Assembly (NCBI RefSeq): GCF_017948245.1
Contig: NZ_CP072868.1
Span: forward strand, 425,414 to 489,413
Source: Rhizobium sp. NLR16a
GTDB lineage: Bacteria; Pseudomonadota; Alphaproteobacteria; Rhizobiales; Rhizobiaceae
Direction: 5' to 3'
Length of the DNA stretch: 64,000 nt
Shown here: positions 48,080 to 58,252 of the stretch, piece after piece
How positions within the stretch are numbered: the first letter of the stretch is position 1
Layout of the letters: each line of letters begins with the position of its first letter
Position numbers and translations under genes: made by a program
Notes under the pieces: generated by a model
What the model was told of the DNA's origin: nothing
Seen by the model: only the letters and a program-made list of their open reading frames with translations
Database searches by the model: none

Positions 48080-48730
48080 TTACGGATTCCAGCGCAGGAA
48101 ATTGGCGATCAGGGCGAGGCCGAGCTTCTGGCTCTTTTCCGGGTGAAACTGGGCGCCCACCATGTTGTCGCGCCCGACGAGGGCGGTCATCGGCCCGCCG
48201 TAATCGACGGTCGCAATGACATCCTCGGGGTTTTTGGCGGCAAGATGGTAGGAATGCACGAAATAGGCGTGCAACCCCTGCGTCCCGGTGGGAATGCCGT
48301 CGAACAGCGGATGTTCGCGCTTCAGGTCGAGCGTGTTCCAGCCGATTTGCGGAATCTTCAACGAGGGATCGTCAGGCGTCATCTCGATGACGTCGCCTGG
48401 GATCCAGCCGAAGCCGTGTGTTACGGTTTTCTCGAGGCCACGCGACGACATGAGCTGCATGCCGACACAGATGCCGAGGAAAGGCCGCGCCTTATTCTCG
48501 ACAGCCTCGATCAGCACCTCGCTCATTCCGGGCACGGCATCCAGGCCGCGCCGGCAATCGGCGTATGCGCCGACGCCCGGCAACACGATACGATCGGCCG
48601 CAGCAACGTCCTCCGCCTTATCGGTGAGATCGATATGGGCATCGATGCCCGCCTCGCGCGCGGCCCGCTCGAAAGCCTTGGTCGCCGAACGAAGGTTGCC
48701 GGAACCGTAGTCGATAATCGCGACGCGCAT
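48080..48730 (-). CDS. hisH: Imidazole glycerol phosphate synthase glutaminase subunit HisH
   Basis: Class-I glutamine amidotransferase that supplies ammonia to HisF, 216 residues. The nucleophile Cys lies in [11 protein letters not shown] (about 84-94). The His/Glu pair of the triad is in [10 protein letters not shown] near the C-terminus. It starts two bases after the DUF2628 stop. The His11-like starting motif [10 protein letters not shown] is typical. Confidence 0.96.
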   Translation of the reverse strand: MRVAIIDYGSGNLRSATKAFERAAREAGIDAHIDLTDKAEDVAAADRIVLPGVGAYADCRRGLDAVPGMSEVLIEAVENKARPFLGICVGMQLMSSRGLEKTVTHGFGWIPGDVIEMTPDDPSLKIPQIGWNTLDLKREHPLFDGIPTGTQGLHAYFVHSYHLAAKNPEDVIATVDYGGPMTALVGRDNMVGAQFHPEKSQKLGLALIANFLRWNP

Positions 48731-48732
48731 CG

Positions 48733-49218
48733 TCAGCGTCCTCCATCAAAACCAAAGAGACCAAGAGATGTCGCTTGGCCACGCAGCCTGTTTGCACCGG
48801 ACTTGTTCTGCCAATCCGGTGCGACCGTATCGTCACTGCCCGCAGGCACCGTCTTGTCCGCAAAATAGACCTGCTCGGCAATATCGAGCTTATCGGCTGC
48901 AATGAGGGCGTCCTCGTTCCAGCCCTTGGCGGCAAGATTGCGGATGCGACAGTTCTGGCCTTCGAGAGCGACCACTATATTCACGCCCAGCATGATCGCC
49001 GCACCCGCCGGCCCCAGACCGGGTTCGTCCATCAGTGCGCCGCCGATTCCCTGCAAGAGAAAAGCCGCAGCCGCATGCAGCCATAGCCGGTGCACCAGAA
49101 GCCAAGCCCATGGAAACAGGAGGCCGAGCCAGGTGAAACCGTCGCGAATCGTGCGCACCTCATCGGTCGCTACACTCGCCCCGCCTGGCGGTGTCAGGAA
49201 AATATAGCTGGAGGTCAT
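48733..49218 (-). CDS. DUF2628-family membrane protein
   Basis: A 161-residue protein with two or three hydrophobic segments at about 29-47, 48-64 and 70-86. After them comes a polar C-terminal region (about 90-161). DUF2628 proteins are short membrane proteins of unknown function, and in rhizobia one lies between hisB and hisH. It lies two bases upstream of hisH and 21 bases downstream of hisB. Confidence 0.8.
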   Translation of the reverse strand: MTSSYIFLTPPGGASVATDEVRTIRDGFTWLGLLFPWAWLLVHRLWLHAAAAFLLQGIGGALMDEPGLGPAGAAIMLGVNIVVALEGQNCRIRNLAAKGWNEDALIAADKLDIAEQVYFADKTVPAGSDDTVAPDWQNKSGANRLRGQATSLGLFGFDGGR

Positions 49219-49239
49219 TGTCGCCGCTCCCTGAGGGGC

Positions 49240-49848
49240 TCAGACGAGCGTGCCCTTCGTCGAGGGAACACGGCCCGCCTGTCTCGGATCGATCTCTGTC
49301 GCCGTGCGCAATGCGCGGGCGACCGCCTTGAAGCATGTCTCGGCAATATGGTGGTTGTTGGCGCCATAATGGTTGAGAATATGCAAGGTGATGCCGGCGT
49401 TCTGGGCGAGCGCCTGGAAGAATTCGCGCACGAGTTCCGTGTCGAAGGTGCCGATCTTCGGCGCGCTGAAGGCGACATTCCAGACGAGGAACGGGCGACC
49501 CGAAAGATCGACCGCCGCCTTGGTCATCGTCTCGTCCATGGCGAGATCGATCGAAGCATAGCGTGTGATGCCTCGCCGATCGCCGAGCGCTTTCGAGATC
49601 GCCTGGCCGATCGCAATGCCGGTATCTTCGACCGTATGATGATCGTCGATATGCAGGTCGCCCTTGGCTTCGATGTCCATGTCGATGAGCGAATGCCGCG
49701 AAAGTTGGTCGAGCATATGGTCGAAGAAGCCGACGCCGGTCGAAATCTTCGATTTGCCGGTGCCGTCCAGGTTGACGGAAACGGAAATCGACGTCTCGTT
49801 GGTCTTGCGGGCAACGCTGCCCGTTCGGCTTGCTTCGGTCTCGGCCAT
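49240..49848 (-). CDS. hisB: Imidazoleglycerol-phosphate dehydratase
   Basis: Manganese enzyme of histidine synthesis, 202 residues. The metal-binding motifs [14 protein letters not shown] (about 46-59) and [14 protein letters not shown] (about 67-80) are present, as is [12 protein letters not shown] near residue 170. It is a stand-alone dehydratase without the HisB phosphatase domain. The ATG at 49848 gives the usual length. It is the first gene of the leftward his/coaA operon. Confidence 0.96.
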   Translation of the reverse strand: MAETEASRTGSVARKTNETSISVSVNLDGTGKSKISTGVGFFDHMLDQLSRHSLIDMDIEAKGDLHIDDHHTVEDTGIAIGQAISKALGDRRGITRYASIDLAMDETMTKAAVDLSGRPFLVWNVAFSAPKIGTFDTELVREFFQALAQNAGITLHILNHYGANNHHIAETCFKAVARALRTATEIDPRQAGRVPSTKGTLV

Positions 49849-50023
49849 GTGGCCCTCCATCGGAATAAGGCCGTTCCTTATCAGGCGCATCGGCAAATAT
49901 CCAGAAGCCGCGGAGGAGAAAAGCCCCCATTTGCAATCGGCTCAGGCCTGCTTACATAGGGTTCAACAAGGACCGGCATGCGGTCTCGCGTAAAGGCCCG
50001 CCTCATGGGCAGACAGGTGTTTT

Positions 50024-50551
50024 ATGACAACAATCATTACAGTTCGAAAAGGCGGCAAGGTGGTGATGGCGGGCGATGGCCAGGTGAGCCTCGGCCAGAC
50101 CGTCATGAAGGGCAATGCCCGCAAGGTGCGGCGCATCGGCAAGGGCGAAGTCATCGCCGGTTTCGCCGGCGCCACGGCTGACGCCTTCACCCTGCTCGAA
50201 AGGCTTGAAAAGAAGCTGGAACAATATCCCGGTCAGCTGATGCGCGCCGCCGTCGAACTCGCCAAGGACTGGCGTACCGACAAATACCTGCGTAATCTCG
50301 AAGCCATGATGCTCGTCGCCGACAAGTCGATCACGCTGGCAATCACCGGCAACGGCGATGTTCTGGAGCCCGAACACGGCACGACGGCGATCGGTTCTGG
50401 TGGCAATTTTGCCTTCGCCGCCGCCCGTGCACTGATGGATAGCGACAAATCGGCCGAAGAGGTCGCCCGGCGCGCCCTCGAGATCGCCGCCGACATCTGC
50501 GTCTACACCAACCACAATATTGTGGTGGAATCGCTGGATGTCGAAGGCTGA
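50024..50551 (+). CDS. hslV: ATP-dependent protease HslV peptidase subunit
   Basis: Proteasome-like peptidase of 175 residues. The mature N-terminal Thr2 ([11 protein letters not shown]) is the nucleophile, with the conserved [11 protein letters not shown]. It forms a complex with HslU. The start ATG at 50024 lies after a 175-base gap that separates it from hisB on the other strand. Heat-shock control is known for the family, but I cannot identify a clear sigma-32 promoter. Confidence 0.97.
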   Translation: MTTIITVRKGGKVVMAGDGQVSLGQTVMKGNARKVRRIGKGEVIAGFAGATADAFTLLERLEKKLEQYPGQLMRAAVELAKDWRTDKYLRNLEAMMLVADKSITLAITGNGDVLEPEHGTTAIGSGGNFAFAAARALMDSDKSAEEVARRALEIAADICVYTNHNIVVESLDVEG

Positions 50552-50651
50552 ATACCAGGCCTTTCGGCTGCCGCCGCGGCTGACCTGCCGCGGCGAAACA
50601 ACGAATTGCGGCCGGGCCGATGGCTCCGGACCGCCAGGAGAATGATACGCA

Positions 50652-51959
50652 ATGACGACCTTTTCCCCCCGCGAGATCGTTTCCGAGCTCGATCGCTACA
50701 TCATCGGCCAGCATGATGCCAAACGCGCCGTCGCGATCGCGCTGCGCAACCGCTGGCGTCGCCAGCAGCTCGACCCGAGCCTGCGCGACGAGGTCATGCC
50801 GAAAAACATCCTGATGATCGGCCCAACCGGTGTCGGTAAGACGGAGATCTCCCGGCGTCTGGCAAAACTCGCCGGCGCCCCTTTCATCAAGGTCGAAGCC
50901 ACCAAGTTCACCGAAGTCGGTTATGTCGGCCGTGATGTCGAGCAGATCATCCGCGATCTGGTCGAGGTCGGCATCGGCCTAGTGCGCGAGAAGAAGCGGG
51001 CCGAGGTGCAGGCCAAGGCCCATGTCAGCGCCGAGGAGCGTGTGCTCGATGCGCTGGTCGGCACCACCGCTTCGCCCGCCACCCGCGAAAGTTTCCGCAA
51101 GAAGCTCAGGGACGGCGAGCTCGATGACAAGGAAATCGATATCGAGGTGGCCGATGCCGGTTCTGGCATGGGCGGCTTCGAAATACCCGGCATGCCGGGC
51201 GGCAATATCGGCGTGCTCAACCTGTCGGAAATGTTCGGCAAGGCGATGGGCGGACGCACCAAGAAGGTGCGCACGACGGTCAAGGCCTCCTATACCGATC
51301 TGATCCGCGATGAATCCGACAAGCTGATCGACAACGAGGTGATCCAGCGCGAGGCCGTCCGTTCCACCGAGAACGACGGCATTGTCTTCCTTGACGAGAT
51401 CGACAAGATCGCCGCCCGCGACGGCGGCATGGGCGCCGGCGTTTCACGCGAAGGTGTCCAGCGCGACCTGCTGCCGCTCGTCGAAGGCACGACGGTTTCG
51501 ACCAAATACGGCCCTGTGAAGACGGACCATATCCTCTTCATCGCCTCCGGCGCCTTCCATGTCTCCAAACCCTCGGATCTTCTGCCGGAGCTGCAGGGCC
51601 GCCTGCCGATCCGCGTCGAGCTGCGTCCGCTGAACAAGGAAGACTTCCGCCGGATCCTGACGGAGACCGAAGCAAGCCTCATCCGCCAGTATCGAGCGCT
51701 GATGGAAACCGAAAATCTGAACCTCGATTTCACCGAGGACGCGATCGACGCGCTGGCCGATGTCGCCGTTCACTTGAACTCCTCGGTCGAGAATATCGGC
51801 GCACGCCGGTTGCAGACGGTGATGGAGCGGGTGTTGGACGATATTTCCTACAATGCGCCCGATCGGGCCGGGGCAGCCATCACGATCGATGCAGCCTATG
51901 TGCGAGAACATGTCGGCGATCTCGCGCAGAATACCGATCTGTCCCGCTTCATTCTGTGA
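50652..51959 (+). CDS. hslU: ATP-dependent protease HslU ATPase subunit
   Basis: AAA+ unfoldase partner of HslV, 435 residues. The Walker A motif GPTGVGKTE is at 57-65. The Walker B/DEIDK motif is in [11 protein letters not shown] (about 245-255). The intermediate I-domain covers about 110-230. The sensor-2 Arg lies in [16 protein letters not shown]. It starts 100 bases after hslV and is followed by a terminator. Confidence 0.98.
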   Translation: MTTFSPREIVSELDRYIIGQHDAKRAVAIALRNRWRRQQLDPSLRDEVMPKNILMIGPTGVGKTEISRRLAKLAGAPFIKVEATKFTEVGYVGRDVEQIIRDLVEVGIGLVREKKRAEVQAKAHVSAEERVLDALVGTTASPATRESFRKKLRDGELDDKEIDIEVADAGSGMGGFEIPGMPGGNIGVLNLSEMFGKAMGGRTKKVRTTVKASYTDLIRDESDKLIDNEVIQREAVRSTENDGIVFLDEIDKIAARDGGMGAGVSREGVQRDLLPLVEGTTVSTKYGPVKTDHILFIASGAFHVSKPSDLLPELQGRLPIRVELRPLNKEDFRRILTETEASLIRQYRALMETENLNLDFTEDAIDALADVAVHLNSSVENIGARRLQTVMERVLDDISYNAPDRAGAAITIDAAYVREHVGDLAQNTDLSRFIL

Positions 51960-52027
51960 TATCGCCGCACCGGTGCATGGCTTTACCGATGTGAATGCCG
52001 CATTCTGTTGACCTCGACTATCGACAG

Positions 52028-52065
52028 CGGGCCTTTTCCTTTTTAGTGAAGGCCCGTTTTGTTTT
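52028..52065 (+). terminator. Terminator after hslU
   Basis: The arms CGGGCCTT and AAGGCCCG form an 8-bp stem around a 13-base loop and are followed by TTTTGTTTT, 68 bases after the hslU stop. Confidence 0.75.
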
Positions 52066-52147
52066 CCGCTACGGCATTATTCGGCCAAGATTCTGGTCCA
52101 GTCAGCCGCATCGCGAACAGGACGATGAACGGACGGGATAGCGGATC

Positions 52148-53095
52148 GTGCGACGCCTTTTGACAAGCCTTTTGATTGCCGTTGCCCTGGTGAATTCGAA
52201 GCCGGCTTTCGCCATGCAGACGGTGCCGGCGGGCAATCGCCATGCCGAGCAGCCCGATATTCCCGGAGCGTCCGTCCGCCGCACCAAGGGCACCAAGAGC
52301 AGCTTCGATCTGAAATATGAGAAGGTCCATGAGCTTCTCGCGACCGATCACGAACTGATGGCAAAGATCCGCAAGGTCTCCAGCGCTTATGGCATCAATC
52401 CCATCCATGTCATCGGCGCGATCGTCGGTGAACATACCTATAATGTCGACGCCTATGACCGGCTGCAGGCCTATTACGTCAAGGCCGCCTCCTACGCCGG
52501 TGAAAGTTTCCGTTTCGCCTATGACGGCGAGAGCGTCGACGATTTCGTCGCTCGGCCCCAATTTGCCGGGTGCAAGGGCAAGAGTGATTCCTACACGCTC
52601 TGGTCCTGCCGGGAAGATGTCTGGGAAAGCGATTTCCGCGGCAAGACCGTCGGCGGCGAGAGCTTCCCCAACAATCGCTTCAGTGCGGTCTTCTTTCAGC
52701 CCTTTTACGCCGGCCAGACCTTCGGCCTTGGCCAGGTCAATCCCCTGACGGCGCTGATGCTTTCCGATCTCGTCAGCCGCGTCTCCGGCTATCCGAAGCT
52801 GAACGAGAAGAATGCCGGCGCCGTCTACAGGGCAATCATGGATCCCGACATCTCGCTCGCTTTCGTCGCCGCCTCGATCCGCAGATCGATCGACGATTAC
52901 AAAGAGATTGCCGGCATGGACATCTCCGGCAATCCCGGCCTGACGGCGACGCTTTACAATGTCGGCAATTCCCGTCAGCGTGCCGCGGCGCTGGCCGCGA
53001 AAAACCGCTCTTCCGGCGCGACCGTTTGGCCCGAAGAGAATTATTACGGCTGGCTGATCAACGACAAGCTGGACGAACTCAAGGGCCTGCTCTAG
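52148..53095 (+). CDS. Secreted DUF1402-family protein
   Basis: A 315-residue protein with an N-terminal signal peptide (about 1-22, ending AFA) and a mature region assigned to DUF1402. Function is unknown. I see three spaced motifs like those of lysozyme-fold transglycosylases: GAIVGEHTY with Glu95, TFGLGQVNP (about 191-199) and TATLYNVGN (about 274-282). This is only a suggestion. Two Cys (142 and 154) could form a disulfide. The start is a GTG at 52148. It is 48 bases before the P450 gene. Confidence 0.82.
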   Translation: MRRLLTSLLIAVALVNSKPAFAMQTVPAGNRHAEQPDIPGASVRRTKGTKSSFDLKYEKVHELLATDHELMAKIRKVSSAYGINPIHVIGAIVGEHTYNVDAYDRLQAYYVKAASYAGESFRFAYDGESVDDFVARPQFAGCKGKSDSYTLWSCREDVWESDFRGKTVGGESFPNNRFSAVFFQPFYAGQTFGLGQVNPLTALMLSDLVSRVSGYPKLNEKNAGAVYRAIMDPDISLAFVAASIRRSIDDYKEIAGMDISGNPGLTATLYNVGNSRQRAAALAAKNRSSGATVWPEENYYGWLINDKLDELKGLL

Positions 53096-53143
53096 CTTCA
53101 AGCTTGCCGGGAAGGCGTCGCTCTTCCCCGAAAGGCTTTGACG

Positions 53144-54556
53144 ATGGACATGCGTCCGGATCCCTTCGTTCCGCCGGCACCGCTGCCGCGCACCGTGCCG
53201 CCGAGCCGGCTTGATATCATCCGCATCATTCTGCGCAACCCGCTCGAACTCTGGGGCGAGCCCTCCTACACGCTGCCCTGGATCAAGACGAGCTTCTTCG
53301 GGCAACACACCCTGATCGTCAACGATCCCGGCTTGATCAAGCACATACTGGTCGACAATGCCGCCAATTACCGCATGTCCGACATTCGCCAGCTGGTGCT
53401 GCGGCCAATCCTGCGTGACGGGTTGTTGACGGCGGAAGGCCAGGTCTGGAAGCGATCGAGAAAGGCGGTCGCGCCGGTCTTCACGCCGCGCCACGCCAAA
53501 GGTTTTGCCGGCCAGATGCTGCGGCAATCGGAAGATTTTGTCCGCAAATACGCGAACGTCGATGCGGATGGCCAGGACTTCGACATTGCCACCGATATGA
53601 CTGATCTGACCTTTGCGATTCTTGCCGAGACGCTCTTTTCCGGCGAAATCATTTCGTCGAGCGGCCATTTCGCCGACGACGTCAACCAGCTTCTCCACCG
53701 CATGGGCCGCGTCGACCCGATGGACCTGCTGCGCGCGCCCTCCTGGGTGCCGCGTCTCACCCGCATTGGCGGCCAGAAGGTGCTCGAGAAATTCAGGGCG
53801 ATCGTTCGCGACACCATGGATATGCGTCTGGCGAAGATGAAGGCCGATCGCGCCGCCGCACCGGAAGATTTTCTGACGCTGCTCCTGGAACAGGCCGGTC
53901 CGGATGGCCTCACCAAGGAGGAGATCGAGGACAATATCCTGACTTTCATCGGAGCCGGTCACGAGACGACCGCGCGTGCGCTTGCCTGGACGCTCTATTG
54001 TGTCGCCAACAGCCCGCATATTCGCGAGGCGATGGAGACGGAGATCGATGCCGTCCTGGCGACTGGAGCCGAACCTGTGGAATGGCTAGATCTGATGCCA
54101 GTGACACGGGCGGCCTTCGAAGAGGCTCTCAGGCTCTATCCGCCCGCACCTTCCATCAACCGCGCCGCGATCGCTGATGATCTCTGGATAAACGCCAAGG
54201 GCGAAAGGATCGAAATACCGGCCGACATCACCGTGCTCATCATGCCCTGGACGCTGCATCGCCACGAACTTTATTGGGAAAAGCCGCGCGCCTATATGCC
54301 GGAGCGCTTCCTGCCGGAAAACCGCGGCAGCATCGGCCGGTTCCAGTTTCTGCCGTTCGGCGCCGGCCCGCGCGTCTGCATCGGCGCGACCTTCGCGCTG
54401 CAGGAGGCGGTGATCGCACTGGCGGTCATGATGCACCGTTTCCGTTTCGATCAGACGGCAGCCACCAATCCCTGGCCGGTGCAGAAGCTGACGACTCAGC
54501 CGCAGAACGGGCTTCCCATGCGCGTGACGTCGCGCATAATTTCCCGAACGGCATAA
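53144..54556 (+). CDS. Cytochrome P450
   Basis: Haem-thiolate monooxygenase of 470 residues. The I-helix motif FIGAGHETTARAL is at about 269-281, the K-helix ExxR motif in EALRLYPPAP, and the haem loop FGAGPRVCIG, with the ligand Cys412. No membrane anchor is seen, so it is likely soluble. No redox partner gene is near. The ATG at 53144 has AAAGG eight bases upstream. Substrate unknown; a biosynthetic or catabolic role cannot be chosen. Confidence 0.92.
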   Translation: MDMRPDPFVPPAPLPRTVPPSRLDIIRIILRNPLELWGEPSYTLPWIKTSFFGQHTLIVNDPGLIKHILVDNAANYRMSDIRQLVLRPILRDGLLTAEGQVWKRSRKAVAPVFTPRHAKGFAGQMLRQSEDFVRKYANVDADGQDFDIATDMTDLTFAILAETLFSGEIISSSGHFADDVNQLLHRMGRVDPMDLLRAPSWVPRLTRIGGQKVLEKFRAIVRDTMDMRLAKMKADRAAAPEDFLTLLLEQAGPDGLTKEEIEDNILTFIGAGHETTARALAWTLYCVANSPHIREAMETEIDAVLATGAEPVEWLDLMPVTRAAFEEALRLYPPAPSINRAAIADDLWINAKGERIEIPADITVLIMPWTLHRHELYWEKPRAYMPERFLPENRGSIGRFQFLPFGAGPRVCIGATFALQEAVIALAVMMHRFRFDQTAATNPWPVQKLTTQPQNGLPMRVTSRIISRTA

Positions 54557-54641
54557 ATCTTTCGAACCATTGCAGAATTGACTGTGAATGAAAGGCGGGC
54601 AAAGTGGCAGCATTCACAGGCGTTGCCAAGGAGAATATCGC

Positions 54642-56813
54642 ATGAGCCGCATTGATAAGAACGGTCTTGCCATCGAAACCGTCCTTCACGATTTCCTGAT
54701 GCAGGAGGTTCTGCCGGGTCTGGCGATCGATGTGGACAGATTCTTTGCCGATTTTTCGGCAATCGTCCACGATCTCGCCCCACGCAATCGCGCACTGCTG
54801 GCCAAACGCGACGAGCTGCAGACGAAGATTGATGACTGGTATCGCCAGCATGGCGCCCCGTCGGATATGGACGAATATCAGTCCTTTCTCCGCAGCATCG
54901 GCTACCTCCTGCCGGAAGGGTCAGACTTCCAGGTCTCAACCGGAAACGTCGATCCCGAGATCGCCTCCATCGCCGGTCCGCAGCTCGTCGTTCCCGTGAT
55001 GAACGCCCGCTACGCCCTGAACGCCGCAAACGCTCGCTGGGGCTCGCTCTATGATGCGCTCTATGGCACCGACGCCATTCCCGAGAGCGACGGCGCCGAG
55101 AAGGGCAAGGGCTATAATCCAAAGCGCGGCGAAAAGGTCATCGCCTGGGTGCGAGATTTCCTCGATACGGCGGCGCCGCTACAGGACAGCAGCTGGAAGG
55201 ATGTCGGCAGCTTCGCCGTTAAGGACGGAACGCTCGTTATCAGATCGGTCGACGGCGAGCAGACAATGCTCAGAGACCGCGGGCATTTTGCCGGCTATCG
55301 CGGCGATGCCGCGGCGCCGAGCCATGTTCTCCTGAAGAACAACGGCATTCATATCGATATCGTCATCGATCCGACAACGGCGATCGGTAAGGCCGATCCG
55401 GCCCATATTTCCGATGTCTGGCTGGAATCGGCGATCACCACGATCATGGACTGCGAGGATTCGATTGCCGCCGTCGACGCCGAGGATAAGGTCATCGTCT
55501 ATCGCAACTGGCTCGGCCTGATGAAGGGCGATCTGCAGGAAGAGGTGGCAAAGGGCGGAACGACCTTCGTCCGCAAGCTCAACCCGGATCTGGACTATAC
55601 CGGCCCGGATGGCACTTCGTTCGAAGTACATCGCCGTTCGTTGATGCTGGTGCGCAATGTCGGCCACCTCATGACCAATCCCGCGATCCTCGACAAGGAC
55701 GGCAACGAAGTGCCTGAGGGCATCATGGATGCCGTCATCACTGCTCTGATCGCGCTTTACGATATCGGTCCCGCCGGCCGGAAGAAGAATTCCCGCACCG
55801 GCTCCATATATGTGGTGAAGCCGAAGATGCATGGGCCAGAAGAGGTCGCCTTCGCCGTCGAGATTTTCTCTCGGGTTGAAGACGCGCTCGGCATGGCGCG
55901 CAACACCATCAAGATGGGCATCATGGACGAGGAGCGGCGCACGACGGTCAACCTCAAGGAGTGCATTCGTGCCGCCCGCGAGCGCGTCGTCTTCATCAAT
56001 ACCGGTTTCCTCGACCGCACCGGCGATGAGATCCACACCTCGATGGAAGCCGGTCCGATGATTCGCAAGGGCGATATGCGCCAGGCAGCGTGGATATCGG
56101 CCTATGAGAACTGGAACGTTGATATCGGCCTGGAATGCGGCCTTTCCGGCCATGCGCAGATCGGCAAGGGCATGTGGGCGATGCCGGACCTGATGGCGGC
56201 GATGCTGGAACAGAAGATCGCCCATCCCAAGGCCGGCGCCAATACCGCCTGGGTGCCTTCGCCGACGGCTGCAACCCTGCATGCCACCCACTATCACCGC
56301 GTCAACGTCGCCAAGGTCCAGCAGGGGCTGAAGGACCGTGCTCGCGCCAGACTTTCCGACATTCTCTCCGTGCCGGTTGCGGTGCGGCCGAACTGGACGC
56401 CGGAGGAAATCCAGCGAGAGCTCGACAACAATGCTCAGGGTATCCTCGGCTATGTCGTGCGCTGGATCGATCAGGGCGTCGGCTGCTCGAAAGTGCCCGA
56501 CATCAACAATATCGGCCTGATGGAGGATCGCGCGACCTTGCGCATTTCGGCCCAGCACATGGCAAATTGGCTGCATCACCAAGTCGTCACCGAAGCTCAA
56601 ATCGTCGAAACGATGAAACGCATGGCTGCCATCGTCGACCGACAGAACGAATCCGATCCGGCCTACCGCCCAATGGCCGGCAATTTCGATGATTCGATTG
56701 CCTTCCAGGCCGCCCTCGATCTCGTCCTGAAGGGCAGGGAGCAACCGAACGGCTATACGGAACCGGTGCTTCACCGCCGCCGTCTCGAGCTCAAGGCGAA
56801 GCAATCGGCGTGA
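54642..56813 (+). CDS. glcB: Malate synthase G
   Basis: Condenses glyoxylate and acetyl-CoA to malate; isoform G, 723 residues. The catalytic regions include [18 protein letters not shown] with the Glu/Asp metal ligands, and [15 protein letters not shown] near residue 450. The general-base Asp lies in the C-terminal half. The ATG at 54642 has AAGGAG about eight bases upstream. It works in the glyoxylate cycle when acetate or fatty acids are the carbon source. Confidence 0.97.
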   Translation: MSRIDKNGLAIETVLHDFLMQEVLPGLAIDVDRFFADFSAIVHDLAPRNRALLAKRDELQTKIDDWYRQHGAPSDMDEYQSFLRSIGYLLPEGSDFQVSTGNVDPEIASIAGPQLVVPVMNARYALNAANARWGSLYDALYGTDAIPESDGAEKGKGYNPKRGEKVIAWVRDFLDTAAPLQDSSWKDVGSFAVKDGTLVIRSVDGEQTMLRDRGHFAGYRGDAAAPSHVLLKNNGIHIDIVIDPTTAIGKADPAHISDVWLESAITTIMDCEDSIAAVDAEDKVIVYRNWLGLMKGDLQEEVAKGGTTFVRKLNPDLDYTGPDGTSFEVHRRSLMLVRNVGHLMTNPAILDKDGNEVPEGIMDAVITALIALYDIGPAGRKKNSRTGSIYVVKPKMHGPEEVAFAVEIFSRVEDALGMARNTIKMGIMDEERRTTVNLKECIRAARERVVFINTGFLDRTGDEIHTSMEAGPMIRKGDMRQAAWISAYENWNVDIGLECGLSGHAQIGKGMWAMPDLMAAMLEQKIAHPKAGANTAWVPSPTAATLHATHYHRVNVAKVQQGLKDRARARLSDILSVPVAVRPNWTPEEIQRELDNNAQGILGYVVRWIDQGVGCSKVPDINNIGLMEDRATLRISAQHMANWLHHQVVTEAQIVETMKRMAAIVDRQNESDPAYRPMAGNFDDSIAFQAALDLVLKGREQPNGYTEPVLHRRRLELKAKQSA

Positions 56814-56824
56814 CCGAGAATACG

Positions 56825-56860
56825 AAAAGGCCGCCGGGACGACAGTCCGGCGGCCTTTTT
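56825..56860. terminator. Bidirectional terminator between glcB and the L,D-transpeptidase gene
   Basis: A long GC-rich stem with one bulged G (GGCCGCCG-GGAC pairing with GTCC-GGCGGCC) and the loop GACA. It is bordered by an A-run on the left and a T-run on the right, so it can act on both convergent genes. Confidence 0.85.
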
Positions 56861-56882
56861 TACACCGAATTCGGTATCTACC

Positions 56883-57566
56883 TTACTGGATGACGATGAC
56901 CTTGGAGGTCCCCTTGCCGGGGCGGACGCGGCTGTAGAGGTCGATGACGTCCTGGTTCATCAGGCGAATGCAGCCCGAGGAAGCGGCGGTGCCGATCGAA
57001 GCCCATTCCGGCGTGCCGTGCAGGCGGAACAGGGTGTCCTTGCCGTCGTCGTTGAAGAGATACATGGCGCGCGCGCCGAGAGGATTGCTGAGACCGGGGC
57101 CCATGCCCTCCTCGACGTATTTGGCGACGTCGGGGCGGCGTTCAGCCATTTCCTTCGGTGGGTGCCAGGTCGGCCATTCCTGCTTCCAGGCGACATAGGC
57201 GGTGCCGGCCCATGCGAAGCCCTGCTTGCCGACGCCGATGCCGTAGCGCATCGCCTTGCCGTTCGGCAGGATGTAATAGAGGAAACGCTCGCGCGTGTTG
57301 ACGATGATGGTGCCGGGACGCTCGGTGGTTTGGTAGCTGACGACCTGGCGGCGGAACTGCGGCTTGACCCTGTCGATCGGGATCGCCGGCAGGGAGTATC
57401 CGGCATCCTTCGTCACGCCATAGGCGTCGTTGAAGATTTGAGCTGTCTGTACCGTCGGGCCTGCACCCTTGTCGTCGACGGATGCGCTTTCGGAATTAGT
57501 GGAGCAGCCGGCCAGTGCGAGCGTCGTCAGCAGGCCAAATACAGGGAATGCATTGCGGATGCGCAT
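56883..57566 (-). CDS. L,D-transpeptidase (YkuD family) lipoprotein
   Basis: A 227-residue periplasmic protein. The signal peptide ends in a lipobox LAGC with Cys21. The catalytic YkuD domain covers about 85-227 with the signature HGTPEWASIG (His183) and SSGCIRLMN (Cys199). Such enzymes form 3-3 cross-links in peptidoglycan or attach lipoproteins to it. Rhizobia use many of them in polar growth. Which activity this one has cannot be judged. Confidence 0.9.
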   Translation of the reverse strand: MRIRNAFPVFGLLTTLALAGCSTNSESASVDDKGAGPTVQTAQIFNDAYGVTKDAGYSLPAIPIDRVKPQFRRQVVSYQTTERPGTIIVNTRERFLYYILPNGKAMRYGIGVGKQGFAWAGTAYVAWKQEWPTWHPPKEMAERRPDVAKYVEEGMGPGLSNPLGARAMYLFNDDGKDTLFRLHGTPEWASIGTAASSGCIRLMNQDVIDLYSRVRPGKGTSKVIVIQ

Positions 57567-57745
57567 AGATAACTCTTGAAGTTTTTGGGCGAGGAGAACA
57601 GTCTTTCGACCATCGTTGATTATGGTTTATTTTCGATTAACTTGCGCTTTGCAAGGCTACTGTGGCGCGACGAATTCGTCTGCTGCGCAAATTAAAAGCG
57701 CATGGTTTTTTTGCAACAACACACACGGCTCTGCGACGGTTATCC

Positions 57746-58240
57746 ATGACGATTTTGAGCGTTTACAATAACAATCCGTTAATCGATGGCCGGCAATCGG
57801 ACAGGGCCATGATGGTGCGGCGCGGGACGCAGATATTGCTGCATGAAATGCGCCATGCCGTGCTACCCGAACTGCCGCTCGCCAGCGGCCGCCGCGCCGA
57901 TCTGATCACGCTTTCGGAAAAGGGCGAAGTCTGGATTATCGAAATCAAGACATCGATCGAGGATTTCCGGGTGGATCGCAAATGGCCGGAATACAGACTG
58001 CATTGCGACCGCCTGTTCTTTGCGACACATGAAGGTGTGCCGCTCGACATCTTTCCGGAGGAATGCGGGCTCTTCCTCTCGGATGGCTATGGCGCCCACA
58101 TGATTCGCGAGGCGCCGGAACACCGCATGGCACCAGCCACGCGCAAATCCGTCACGCTCAGTTTCTCGCGCGCCGCCGCGCAAAGGCTGATGATGGCCGA
58201 ATGGGCGAACGGAAAACCGTTCACCGTGGATGATGTCTGA
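57746..58240 (+). CDS. mmcB: MmcB-family DNA repair protein
   Basis: A 164-residue protein of the MmcB family, described in Caulobacter as a DNA-damage-inducible repair factor. The conserved nuclease-like pattern has RADLITL (about 50-56) followed by VWIIEIKTS (about 61-69), as in PD-(D/E)xK-type folds. The ATG at 57746 is chosen. The frame is open for 28 more codons, but this part is AT-rich and looks non-coding. It is divergent from the L,D-transpeptidase gene. No convincing LexA box was found upstream. Confidence 0.85.
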   Translation: MTILSVYNNNPLIDGRQSDRAMMVRRGTQILLHEMRHAVLPELPLASGRRADLITLSEKGEVWIIEIKTSIEDFRVDRKWPEYRLHCDRLFFATHEGVPLDIFPEECGLFLSDGYGAHMIREAPEHRMAPATRKSVTLSFSRAAAQRLMMAEWANGKPFTVDDV

Positions 58241-58252
58241 CGAAGGTTTCGT

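Noticed and set aside
49931..49958. Possible promoter for hslV (TTGCAA-N16-TACATA)
   Set aside because: It fits neither the rhizobial heat-shock nor the sigma-70 consensus well enough to report.
57597..57611. Possible LexA box upstream of mmcB (GAAC-N7-CGAC)
   Set aside because: The second half-site differs from GAAC, and no other match is present in the gap.
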